The notes beneath the pieces were generated by a model that worked only from the letters and a program-made list of their open reading frames with translations, had not been told where the DNA came from and searched no databases. Source: Blepharisma japonicum (Eukaryota; Ciliophora; Heterotrichea; Heterotrichida; Blepharismidae). Taken from it: a stretch of 64,000 bases of DNA. Both the position numbers and the translations under genes were made by a program. Positions 10,629-20,107 of this stretch are shown piece after piece (position 1 is the stretch's first letter; each line of letters starts with the position of its first letter). The stretch lies in the NCBI GenBank assembly GCA_949751835.1, contig CATKHK010000002.1, positions 310,001 to 374,000 on the forward strand, written 5' to 3'.

Positions 10629-12245
10629 TTATTGAGAGGCCAAACTTTTAACTAAAGAGATAGACTCAGAAGATAAAATTTCTAAAAAGTTCAAAAATCT
10701 TTGTCTTATAAAAGCATCGTTTAGGATTTTGTCGAATTCTTGTTTTTGTAGTCCTTTTAGGGATTTTAAACTATGTGTGAATGCTTTTAAATCTCCTTTT
10801 TCAAGGGCAGACTCAGCTTCTTGTAGAAGAAGTAAATTATCTTTATTAGTTTTTTCTGAGTTTGAGTGGATAAAGTAATAAGAAAAGTTTGTCGACAAAT
10901 AACTTCATCAGTTATCAGACTTTAAAGGGACTGTTTTTGTAGAGTTATCAGCTAGTTCCTTGAAAGCTTTAAGCAATTGGCTCATAGTTGGGATGCCATG
11001 CTCAATTATTTCTTTATAAGTATCATCAATTGATGCTAATGCTGAGCTAATTATTTCATCATCTTTTGCAAGATCTTTTAGAGCAGCAAGATCATTATTC
11101 AAAGATCCTTGACCGCTATTAACTTTTCTTTGAAGATTTTCTATAATAATATGTAGCTCATGAATTTGATTTAATTTGCTTATAATCTTATAATGCTGCT
11201 TTTGGTTTGATTCCATATCATTAATCTTTCCTAATATTTCATCCAATTGCCTGAGACGCTCTTCAGTGATTGCTTCGAATTTCTTATTAATTTGTCGAAT
11301 TTCTTGCTCATGTTTTTCAATTAATTCTAAAGTAGCTTGCTGAATGATATAAGCTTCGTCGATTTTTGCTTGTTTCCAAAAATGCGTTTCGGCTTTAGTA
11401 ACTTCTTTTTCCATTCTTTCTTCTCAATTATGATCTCTTTGATCAATTACAATTTTCATCTCTTCTTCATGTTTTTTTATTACTTCTTTAAGCTTTTCTT
11501 TATAGCTCCGTTTAATTTCTTTTGATTTTTCAAAAAAAATATTAAAATTTCTTAATTCTCTTTCTTCATGATCTTTTTCAAGATCCTGCTTAAGTTTTTG
11601 AAGATACTCTTCAATGCTACTGGAGATCATTTTTCGAATATCTTCGCCATTTAATTTTTCTGATTTTTGTAAATCTTTCTCGAACTCTGCAAAGTAATCA
11701 TGTGCTTTTTCTTGATTGTCATTAGTGACAAATTTATTAGATTGATTTTCATAGCCTTCTTCTTTGGTTTCGGAAATTTTAATAAGATTTTCAGCTTCAA
11801 CTATGGAGATTTCTTCAATTCTATCATTTTTGTTTTTTTCTTTCTTAATATTATCAAAAGAAGCTTCTTTATTTGTGCCATTTAAAACATCAATTGCTGA
11901 AGAATTAGGTTTCTCAGCAGAAATTATTCTACTTGAAATCTTTGAGCCGTTTAAGTTTTCATCAATAAAATCCATAAATCTTTGCTTATCATTTATCCCT
12001 GTAATTTGATTAAAAACGAATTCTCCAATATTCATGCTATTTTTCCCTTCAAAATTAGGATCTTTTATATACTCAAGAGGCGGCTGCTGTAACTCATTAT
12101 TTTGATTTTTATTTTCTCTCTCAAAAAAAAGACTATAAATACCACTAATTCCAGCAAAAGCAAGGGTAAAAATAGCTTTCCTCCCACCACTAGCTCCCAA
12201 TAACACAATAGGCGATGAAAACTGTCTTCGAGTGCCTCGCCACAT
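10629..12245 (-). CDS. MIC60: MICOS subunit Mic60 (mitofilin)
   Basis: 538 residues as one frame, with three TGA-encoded Trp codons, one before EERMEKEV and a pair before SYLSTNF. A basic N-terminus is followed by one membrane helix (about 22-42, KAIFTLAFAGISGIYSLFF). A long coiled coil then runs to about residue 400. The C-terminal mitofilin domain carries the diagnostic NLLLLQEAESALEKGDL and SLKSLKG, followed by a helical end. This matches the mitofilin pattern LLxxAExALExGDLxxAxxxLxxLKG. Mic60 shapes crista junctions in the inner mitochondrial membrane. It lies in a tight same-strand run: 29 nt after PIH1 and 28 nt before the EF-hand/C2 gene. Confidence 0.92.
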
Positions 12246-12274
12246 CTATTGTTTAAAATTTTATTTATTTAAGA

Positions 12275-13291
12275 TTAAACGATGTCATATAAAAGTTCAT
12301 TTGAGGAGAGTTCTAAAGGTTTTAGCTGAACTTTAGGCTCTTCTTCTGATATTTTTTCTACCTTAACGGTTGTGTCTTCTATTATTATATTTCCTACTAT
12401 AATAAGTTTCCTAGTTTGACAATCAAATTCAGCATTCAAAGAGCTCAGGTCCACAATAAATGGCATTCATAAATTAATTGCATAAAATCGGCCAACTTGG
12501 AGGGAAATTCTTTCTGGGCTTGCTTTAAGGTCAATTGCTTTGCCTGTAACTAATAAGTCTAGAGAAAATTTCAGTTCAAATGTTTTGGCTGTTTTTAAAG
12601 ATTCAGGATCAAGGTCATTTCCATCAACTTTAAGTTCCCACTCTGGAGATTTGACTGATTCTATTGGAGTCTCAAAAACTTCTTTATCTAAAACTTCAAT
12701 TTTTGGCTGTTTTTTGCCTCTAATTCTCTGCTGCTGGATTGTAGCTCCTTTATATTTCAGTCTCATATATCTGAACTCTATTTAGAGATTACTCAAAGAT
12801 AGCTCCTGCTTGTGTTTTTGAGCTATATGAGATGCACATAGTTCCATCAGCAGCTGCCTTGTCTGCGCATCATCTTGTGCTTTCTGTAATACTGTAGGAT
12901 TAACAATGACATCATAAACTCGGCAAATGCCTCCTTCTAATTATTGTTTACTTTTATCAAAATCAGATTTTGGATTTCCTAAAGATAAAGGGACTCTTAA
13001 TCCAATATGATCATCGATATTAGGAATTTCTTCCTCTTGCGGAGGATCTATAAGTTCATGCGAACAAATATTTAGAAAAACTTTTTCATTTGTTTTGGAG
13101 TCCACAGTTTTAATCACAAATCCTTGTTTTGGAGTCACTATAATTCCTCCTTCTTCATCCATTTGGCCTTCAGGCTTTCTTTGGTTGCTTTGATAAGCAT
13201 TGATAAACTGTCTAAGTTGCTCATCAGAGATATTAGTACCCATTTCAGCGAATTCTTTGGATTCTTTTAGTTTGTTTAAAAGCTCCTCCAT
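12275..13291 (-). CDS. PIH1-domain protein (R2TP / dynein-assembly type)
   Basis: 328 residues after removing two 15-nt introns (12937-12951, 12778-12792) and reading one TGA as Trp. The PIH1 domain (about 45-180) shows IIVTPKQGFVIKT, KVFLNICSHE, LRVPLSLGNP, DKKGGICRVYDVIVNP and the helix following it. The C-terminal half looks like a CS-like beta domain. PIH1 proteins bind the RuvBL1/2-RPAP3 chaperone and help assemble axonemal dyneins, snoRNPs or PIKKs. The sequence does not clearly separate PIH1D1 from the dynein-specific paralogues. Confidence 0.88.
12778..12792 (-). other. 15-nt intron in the PIH1 gene
   Basis: gtaatctctaaatag, A at position 10. Removal joins ELSL to KFRYMRLKYKG. Confidence 0.9.
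12937..12951 (-). other. 15-nt intron in the PIH1 gene
   Basis: gtaaacaataattag, A at position 10. It contains an in-frame TAA; removal restores DFDKKGGICRVYDV in the PIH1 domain. Confidence 0.92.
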
Positions 13292-13586
13292 AATTTAATA
13301 AATTTTATGAGAATTTTATGTTTTTGATAAGCATTTGTATTTATTTTACCTCATAATTTACCATTATATTAAAAAGCTAATAATAATGCACTTTTGCAGC
13401 AAAATAATGCATATTTAGCATATAAAATTCTGCTTTCTATAAGAAAAAAAAATCTATTGATTTAAAAATGTCTACTCTATCAGCTCTAAACTGTCAGCAG
13501 ACAATAAAAATGTTTTATATATCGGATAAAAGAACAGAAAACTGTTTTTCCTATACCGTCAATAGTAAAATAATATTTTAATTTAA

Positions 13587-14669
13587 ATGATGGAGTTACG
13601 AGTCGGTGGCAAGTATAGAGTTGGAAGAAAAATTGGAAGTGGGTCATTTGGAGAAATTTATTTAGGTACAAACATCCAAACTAATGAAGAAGTTGCAATT
13701 AAGCTTGAAAATGTTAGATCGAAGCATCCACAGTTATTGTACGAGTCACGTCTATACCGAATTCTTCAAGGTGGTGCAGGCATTCCCAACATCCATTGGT
13801 ATGGGGTAGAGGGAGACTACAACGTGCTCGTCATGGATCTGTTAGGTCCTTCTTTAGAAGATCTCCTACAGTTCTGTGGGAGGACTTTTAGCTTAAAGAC
13901 AGTTCTGATGCTAGCAGACCAATTGATTACAAGAATCGAATATATGCATTCCAAAAATTTCCTTCACAGAGACGTAAAGCCTGACAATTTTCTAATTGGG
14001 TTAGGAAGAAAAGCAAGCCAGGTCTACGCAATTGATTTTGGACTTGCGAAAAAATACAGAGACCCTAAGACAAACCAGCACATTCCCTACAGAGAAGGGA
14101 AAAATCTGACAGGAACGGCCCGCTATGCTTCTATAAACACACATCTTGGCATTGAGCAATCTCGCAGAGATGATTTAGAAGGCGTGGCATACGTCCTTTT
14201 ATACTTTTTAAGGGGCTCATTACCTTGGCAAGGACTACCAGGAAACAATAAGAAAGAAAAATACCAGAATATCATGGAAAAGAAAATGACGACTTCAGTG
14301 GAAACTTTATGTGCAAGTTTTCCAAGTGAGTTTTGTACTTATTTGAATTTCTGCAAAGCATTGAGGTTTGAAGACAGGCCAGACTACAGCTATCTTAAAC
14401 GACTGTTTAAAGATTTGGCATTCAGAGAAAATTTTCAATATGATTTTGTTTTTGATTGGTGCGCGCTAAGACAACAGCCTGAAGTCGAAGTGCCACAAGT
14501 CCAGCCTGCACAAGCACAGATTGCAGCTCAACAAAGAGAAAGAAATAATCATCAAGAAAGCCCAATGCAAGAAGAAACAAAGCAGCCCCGAAATGTTATA
14601 AAGCCACCCCAAAAAGTAACACAGCCTGCACCAAAAATTGTGACGATCCCCACAAGAGGAATGAGATAG
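13587..14669 (+). CDS. casein kinase 1 family Ser/Thr kinase
   Basis: 360 residues, ATG ATG start, TAG stop, no TGA codon. The kinase domain covers about 9-285, with the glycine loop [12 protein letters not shown], Lys39 in VAIKLE, catalytic HRDVKPDN (127-134), DFG (150-152) and the CK1 hallmark [15 protein letters not shown] in place of APE. The C-terminal 70 residues are Gln/Pro-rich, unlike the longer tails of CK1 delta/epsilon. CK1 kinases phosphorylate primed acidic sites and act in the nucleus, in vesicle traffic and in cilia. Ciliates usually carry many paralogues, so no isoform is assigned. Confidence 0.96.
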   Translation: MMELRVGGKYRVGRKIGSGSFGEIYLGTNIQTNEEVAIKLENVRSKHPQLLYESRLYRILQGGAGIPNIHWYGVEGDYNVLVMDLLGPSLEDLLQFCGRTFSLKTVLMLADQLITRIEYMHSKNFLHRDVKPDNFLIGLGRKASQVYAIDFGLAKKYRDPKTNQHIPYREGKNLTGTARYASINTHLGIEQSRRDDLEGVAYVLLYFLRGSLPWQGLPGNNKKEKYQNIMEKKMTTSVETLCASFPSEFCTYLNFCKALRFEDRPDYSYLKRLFKDLAFRENFQYDFVFDWCALRQQPEVEVPQVQPAQAQIAAQQRERNNHQESPMQEETKQPRNVIKPPQKVTQPAPKIVTIPTRGMR

Positions 14670-14723
14670 TTTAATAGATTATGATAATTTGATTTTTAAA
14701 TAGGCTGAAATCATGCAATTTTA

Positions 14724-15650
14724 ATGATTGATGATGTCTACTCAAAATTCCCTGTAGAATTTGTGCAGTTTCTGAATGAAAATCAAGTGGATCCTGCTGT
14801 TTTTATGCAGAATGACTTGCCTAGGTTTGTAAGAGTCAATCCGAAAAACCCTGCTGATAAAGCGCAATTTTTGCAAGAATTGCAGCAGCTAAATCCAGAG
14901 GTCCAATGCAGCGTAGAAGACTTAGGCTGAATCAAAGATTTTTGGGTGGTGTCTGGAGATGCGAAAATAGTAAATACGCCTAGCTATATTCAAGGGAAAA
15001 TTTATGGAATGGATGCAAGCTCTGCAATGCCAGTTTTAGCATTAAAATTAAAGCCTGCTATATCTGTTTTAGATATGTGCTGTGCTCCTGGAGCTAAGCT
15101 TCTCTATTTAAATGACCTTCTTGATGATTCTTCATCTATATTTGGCATTGATATAAGCCAAGACAGACTTAAAGTTACAAGATCTCTATTGAAAAAATAT
15201 AACACAAGAAATGAAATCCAATTGATTTGCCATAATGCTTTGACATGGGACACAAATTTGCAATTTGATAGAATTTTAGTCGATGCTGAGTGCACACATG
15301 AAGGATCAATTAAACATATGAAAAAGTTTACAAGGCAATGAGGCTGGGAGACTTTTAAGAAAAGGGTTATTGATACACATGTAGAGCTTGAACTGCTACA
15401 AAGAGGGCTACTAAATAAAGGATGTGACTTGCTCAAGCCAGGAGGAAGAATTGTCTATAGCACATGCTCGTTTTGTAGATGTGAAAATGAAGACATTGTG
15501 GATTTTGTTGTGAATAGCAGAAATGATATGACTATTAAAGTTGTAAAAGGAGAATTTCCGTGTAGGAGAGATAGAAATTTTATGAAATTTGACCCGCTAA
15601 TATCGCGAACTGGAGGACAATTTGTTGCTGTTTTGAAGAAAGCAAAATAA
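14724..15650 (+). CDS. NOL1/NOP2/Sun-family RNA m5C methyltransferase
   Basis: 308 residues across two TGA (Trp) codons, ending TAA. The SAM-binding core has VLDMCCAPGAKLLYL (motif I) and FGIDIS. Motif IV is DAECTHEGS in place of the usual DAPCSGTG, keeping the Cys. Motif VI is IVYSTCSFCRCENE, with the catalytic Cys in STC. The enzyme transfers a methyl group from SAM to C5 of cytosine in rRNA or tRNA. A short N-terminal domain replaces the PUA domain of NSUN6. The target is unknown. It starts 54 nt after CK1 on the same strand. Confidence 0.9.
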
Positions 15651-15669
15651 TACAAAATTTAGTAGTTGA

Positions 15670-17010
15670 TTATTTATTTTTTAATTCTGCAAGTTTAAAA
15701 AATGCTGACATCTTTCTTCTAAATATTAACTTCCCTACTTTAGAATGAAAAATCCTAAATGCTGTTTTTTGATTTAACGATGGCTCTGGTAATTTTTTCC
15801 TTGTAGAAATTGAATTCTCTTCTATTTTTGCATGAAGTGCTGGTCCTTCAAAGTCAAACGTATTTTCTAATATAGAGTCTAAATTAATTCTGCTAGATTG
15901 AAACTCTTCTCGACTAAATTCAAAAGAAAGAGATTGATCTAAAATTCTTTCGTTTTTAATAAATATTCTTGAATATAAAGGCTTTAAATGCTTTTTCATT
16001 AATATAGATAGTTTTTCAAGCCCTTTAGATGCTTCATGTGAAACTGGAGATCCAGTCAAAACTTCTATTGATCCTTTTGGGTCAATATTTGTAATTATAT
16101 TTTTATATCTTGGAGGCTTTTTAATAGCAGAAATATTCAGCTTCGGTATAAGCGTTTTGTTTTTTCCGATATTGGTTTCATTTATTTTCGAATTTGTTTC
16201 AGAATAAAGAAACTGATCAAAGCACTCAAACGATATATCATCTTTATATTTTTGTGAAGTATACGCATTACTATTTTCATAGTCTGATAAATCGTCAGAG
16301 TACATTGAATGCTTTTCACTGAAATTTTTCTGGATTTCACTTAAATCTGGTAACTCAGAAATATTTTTCTTGTGATAAGTTGGGGTTTTATTAAGGTTTA
16401 TTTTTGCTGGGGAGTCAATATCATGAGAAATTGAACTTTTAGAATATCTGTACTCAGTTGGTGCATAAGATAGTGATAATTCTTTTTCTTCTTGTGTTGG
16501 CTGTGCAGCTGTGTATACTGCATTGGTTTTAGAAGGTAAAATCATTTTGATTTTATCTAAAAATCTTGGCGATAATTTTTCCTTTGTTGATGTGGTAAGT
16601 AAGGTTAAGCCAGCGTAATTGCATCTTGGACATATTGTTGCTGCAAATGGCAGATCATTTGATCTTTTGTCAAGAATTCGTAAAGAATCTCTTAGCCTCC
16701 GGGCTTTCATCTTTTCAAAAATATAAAGGAAGAGCTTTACATCGGAAGCTGAATTTTTTGGTTTTTTCCAAAATGAGCTGTATTTCTCATAGAAGCTTTC
16801 TTTGAACTCGCAAGTCCTATTATGCTTATTTGTCCCTAAATTCTCTATCTTCTTTTGCAGAAATGGACTAAGAGTTTCAATTTTATCTTTGAATTTGTTT
16901 AAAAAGTTGCTAGGATTGGAGGAATTGAAGTTTTTGAGTAAATTTCGAGCTCTTTCTGATAATGGTCTTACTCTTCGAATGTCAGTCTTGGAAATTGCTT
17001 TTTCGCTCAT
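15670..17010 (-). CDS. hypothetical basic protein
   Basis: 446 residues, ATG to TAA, no TGA or intron needed. It is basic overall (many K/R/S/N). A helical N-terminal third ends in a single CPRCNYAG motif (about residue 128), the middle is Ser/Tyr-rich and low in complexity, and the C-terminus is helical and basic (KVGKLIFRRKM). The lone CxxC is not enough to call a zinc finger. I do not recognise a family. Its stop lies 19 nt from that of the convergent NSUN-type gene. Confidence 0.8.
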   Translation of the reverse strand: MSEKAISKTDIRRVRPLSERARNLLKNFNSSNPSNFLNKFKDKIETLSPFLQKKIENLGTNKHNRTCEFKESFYEKYSSFWKKPKNSASDVKLFLYIFEKMKARRLRDSLRILDKRSNDLPFAATICPRCNYAGLTLLTTSTKEKLSPRFLDKIKMILPSKTNAVYTAAQPTQEEKELSLSYAPTEYRYSKSSISHDIDSPAKINLNKTPTYHKKNISELPDLSEIQKNFSEKHSMYSDDLSDYENSNAYTSQKYKDDISFECFDQFLYSETNSKINETNIGKNKTLIPKLNISAIKKPPRYKNIITNIDPKGSIEVLTGSPVSHEASKGLEKLSILMKKHLKPLYSRIFIKNERILDQSLSFEFSREEFQSSRINLDSILENTFDFEGPALHAKIEENSISTRKKLPEPSLNQKTAFRIFHSKVGKLIFRRKMSAFFKLAELKNK

Positions 17011-17335
17011 ATTTTAAAATTTTTAAAATGAATTTTCTAATTAATATATCCAAAGTTTTGCGTTGTAAATATGGTAAGAGTGATATAAGTCTTGAATTTG
17101 ATTCATTGATCAAAGCTCTTTGTATTTTTTCTTCAGAAATGCCTTTATTTCTAATCAAATAGTAAAAGGTCAAAATAGATTGAGACTGAAGCGTTTTTCA
17201 TGGAATAAAATTCTTTAATATATTAGGGTTTGGGACATATTAATGTTTGAAAATAATAAAACAAAAATAAGATCAATGAATTTTGAGTCCACCTTAACTC
17301 AATGACTAATAAACCTATCAGAAGATAATCCAATC
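17011..17335. other. divergent spacer
   Basis: AT-rich, 325 bases between divergent genes. An open stretch on the minus strand (16982-17173) begins with TTG and overlaps the neighbouring start. I could not join it to that gene with a tiny intron, so it is left out. Confidence 0.4.
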
Positions 17336-18376
17336 ATGACACAACAATGTATAAATTCTATCAATTACACTTGCACAGCTTTGCTTAATAGTCATATTTC
17401 TGATAATATAAAAGGTTTCGGCAGCAACATACTAAGCTTAATCCAACAGAATCCAGGCAATCCTTTGATTAGAATAAAGCTAATAAGCTTTATAACAGCA
17501 ATGATGGATTTTTATTTCATAAACTCTTTTCCTTTAATGGCCAACCAATTTGAAGAATTTTTAGAAATTAATAGATGCAACAAGATCAGTAAGAATTTCA
17601 TGGAGATTAGAAATGGTGACAGTTCAAATAACGAAAATCAGCGAGTTTCTTCTGATTATGTAAGTAAGTCAACCAATGAGCAACTCGCAATTATTAAAGA
17701 AGTCAGGCTAGAAGATGGCGAAACTTCTGCTTTAACGCTTTATCAACTCTCCTGTCCAGAAAAACGACGCTCAGAAGGTTTGGAAAAATCGTATACGTAT
17801 AAATTTGATGGCGACTGACCAGTACGAATCGGATGTGAAAAATCAGGTTTTCGAACACATATACCAATCAGATGCTCAAGCCAAATCATTCTTGACAAGT
17901 TTCATGACCACATAATTGCTTATGAAACGAGTACAAATGATCCAGGAATGAAAACACAAGTATTTACTGAGAATCTCGAAGAAGGGCAAATTTTTTCATT
18001 TGGGGAAACTAAAATGAAGGTCGAAGAGATAGATTCGGTTGGAAATTTGCACTTAAGCTTTGAGCTGGGCAATGAAATTGTATATAGAGTCATTGATGGA
18101 TGCGAAAATGGAGAAATCTTGATAGGAAGGACGAGAATCAACAAATTAAGATTTGCAAATGATGCAAAAATGTCGAAAGAGCATGCAGGAATTATAAGAG
18201 AAGGCAAGAGGTGAGTCATAAAAGACAAAAACTCAAGGAATGGAGTGTGGAGGTATATTCATACTTTAAAAACTATTGGGACAGGTGAAGATTCGATGCG
18301 ATGCCCTATAATGAATGACACAAAGTTCAATTTTTGTGAAGTAATTTTCCAATGTAAAATAAAAATCTCCCCTTAG
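17336..18376 (+). CDS. FHA-domain protein
   Basis: 346 residues through two TGA (Trp) codons, ending TAG. The C-terminal FHA domain (from about 255) has EILIGRTRINKLRF, then MSKEHAGIIREGKRWVIKD and NSRNGVWRYI. These are the Gly-Arg strand, the S-x-x-H phosphothreonine-binding loop and the NG turn. An upstream block beginning WPVRIGCEKSGF may be a degenerate first FHA-like domain. The N-terminal 100 residues are helical. FHA domains bind phosphothreonine in signalling and DNA-damage pathways. No enzyme domain is attached. Confidence 0.85.
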
Positions 18377-18431
18377 AGGTCATCTAATTTAAACTAAACC
18401 TACTAATTGGGAATGAAGTTATTAATTTTAG

Positions 18432-18542
18432 ATTGATGTCCGACCTGGAAAATATAATTTGAATACTTTTAAGCTAAGATTATTCACAACCTCAAAACAA
18501 ATTGAAATATTTATTCAAAATGTGCCCTATCAGAAAATGTAG
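18432..18542 (+). pseudogene. orphan coding-like segment downstream of the FHA gene
   Basis: 37 codons ending TAG, with protein-like composition (IDVRPGKYNLNTFKL then RLFTTSKQIEIFIQ). There is no ATG and an in-frame TAG lies just upstream. A 14-nt GT...AG stretch just before it (18418-18431) would join it to LLIGNE, but it is a base short and lacks the A six bases from the 3' end. It may be a decayed gene tail or an exon I cannot connect. It could also be chance. Confidence 0.25.
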
Positions 18543-18669
18543 CAAATTTGTAAGTCCTCCATGAAAACAATCATGAATAGAATTTTAATGTGGAAAATGG
18601 CTAATTGCTATAATTACGTCATCAATTAATAAATTTAATCCAATTTCTAAAATATACAAGATTACTAAA

Positions 18670-19755
18670 TTACTGTATTGAACAAGCACATGGGTTGGAG
18701 CTGATTGGTGCTTGCAATTTTCTATCTAAAATAGAATATTGCTTTAGTTCATTTTGTAATGCTAATATCATCTTCTTCTTGGTTTTTAGTTCACCCTTTA
18801 ATTTGAGCGACTGAACACAAGGGGTTGTTGATGTTGCTGTTGATCTGTGTGAATTAAGCTTAGATGATGATTTTGATGTTATATTTTTAGTCAAAGTTGC
18901 AATTTGTTCATCTTTTATAGTCAAATTTTCGACTAGCTCATCAAGGTTATTTTTTAATATATTGCTTTGCTTTCCACAGATTTCGATTTTTTCAGCTAAA
19001 TTATGGTAACCATCGTCTGTTTCACTTTCTTGATAGCTTGAAGCTTCGTAATCAACGCTTTTTCTCACTATTTCTGATGATACTTCACAACTTTTAGCTT
19101 CCTGCCTTGACCTAGCAGAATTTATTATTTTTTTTATTTTCCTAATTGATTTTTCTTTGTCATTTTTTACTTCACTAAGCGAAGTTGCTTTTGCTTTTGA
19201 TTCTTTTATCTCTTCTTTAAGCTTAATTATATCATTTTCTAAACTGCTAATTTTGAATTGTCTTTCATCATTAGCTGACATATTACACAACTCAAGAAAA
19301 GATATTTTTGACAATAAATCAGAGATATTTTTATTCTCTTCACTTATCGCAGATTGCTCTTGTCTTATTTTCTTGTTTAGTTTATTTATCGCGGATTTTA
19401 CTTTGGCGATTTTCACTGTAAATGGCATGCTTACATTGCTCTGAATGAATTTTCCTTGGCAATTGTCACAAAGCCGAGACATGGATTTTGTCTGGCTGTT
19501 GTAAGTTTTTTGCATGGAGCATTTATGACAAACCGCTTTATAGCAGAACGTGCAACATTTCTTTCTGTTAGGACCTAATAAACTAAATAGGCATCCACAA
19601 ATGCTGCATAGTTTATCATTTAAATATAGCAACTTTTCTTCTTCGTGATCTTGCTCAGTCAAAACTAATGACCTGCTTCTAGTTCTTAAATGTTGGATTT
19701 TTAGTGATTTTACATCAGAAAAACTTCTATCCATATATTTTATATAAATATGCAT
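18670..19755 (-). CDS. FYVE/RING-like zinc finger plus coiled-coil protein
   Basis: 361 residues (an alternative start at 19734 would remove 7). A zinc-binding region lies at about 50-103 with CSICGCLF, KKCCTFCYKAVCHKC and RLCDNC, four CxxC-type pairs spaced like a FYVE-related finger. A FYVE R(R/K)HHCR signature is absent, so lipid binding is not implied. Residues about 120-300 are coiled coil, with a Ser/Thr-rich linker and a further short helix. Possible roles include membrane tethering or Rab effector work, as in many FYVE-like coiled-coil proteins; this is inference. Confidence 0.8.
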   Translation of the reverse strand: MHIYIKYMDRSFSDVKSLKIQHLRTRSRSLVLTEQDHEEEKLLYLNDKLCSICGCLFSLLGPNRKKCCTFCYKAVCHKCSMQKTYNSQTKSMSRLCDNCQGKFIQSNVSMPFTVKIAKVKSAINKLNKKIRQEQSAISEENKNISDLLSKISFLELCNMSANDERQFKISSLENDIIKLKEEIKESKAKATSLSEVKNDKEKSIRKIKKIINSARSRQEAKSCEVSSEIVRKSVDYEASSYQESETDDGYHNLAEKIEICGKQSNILKNNLDELVENLTIKDEQIATLTKNITSKSSSKLNSHRSTATSTTPCVQSLKLKGELKTKKKMILALQNELKQYSILDRKLQAPISSNPCACSIQ

Positions 19756-19780
19756 ATGAAATTGCTAGATTGGTATCTAT

Positions 19781-19960
19781 TTACTCAAATTCTAATAAGC
19801 CGAATTTTTTATTAGGGTTCTGGGTGTCCATTTTAAGGATAATTAAATTATTTTGAAATTCTTTTTCTTTAATAAGAGCTTTATATGAAAGAGCTGCTTG
19901 CTGCTTTGCTAAATTTTTGATTAATATTTTAATATATTGTATAAAAAAATCTCCTTTCTT
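19781..19960 (-). pseudogene. orphan small-protein coding segment, frame broken at a T run
   Basis: 60 codons end in TAA only 25 nt upstream of the zinc-finger gene, the usual same-strand spacing here. The end reads QNPNKKFGLLEFE. The frame has no ATG. The upstream ATG (MRFFKRKEIF) is in the neighbouring frame, and the two meet at a run of seven T, so a one-base homopolymer error or a real frameshift would explain it. The product would be about 64-66 residues, basic and helical. I do not recognise it. Confidence 0.4.
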
Positions 19961-20107
19961 TTAAAAAATCTCATGGAATAAATAAAAAAATCTGGAAAAT
20001 TAGCTTCAAGTGTTGATTATGAAAAAGCTAACTGTGAAAATAATAAATCTACCCAATCCTAAAATTTTATACTTTTTCTCATAAGATCATTTCCAATTAA
20101 AAAATAA

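Noticed and set aside
16982-17173. Minus-strand open stretch overlapping the start of the unknown basic protein
   Set aside because: It begins with TTG, not ATG, and no 15/16-nt GT...AG joins it to the downstream frame.
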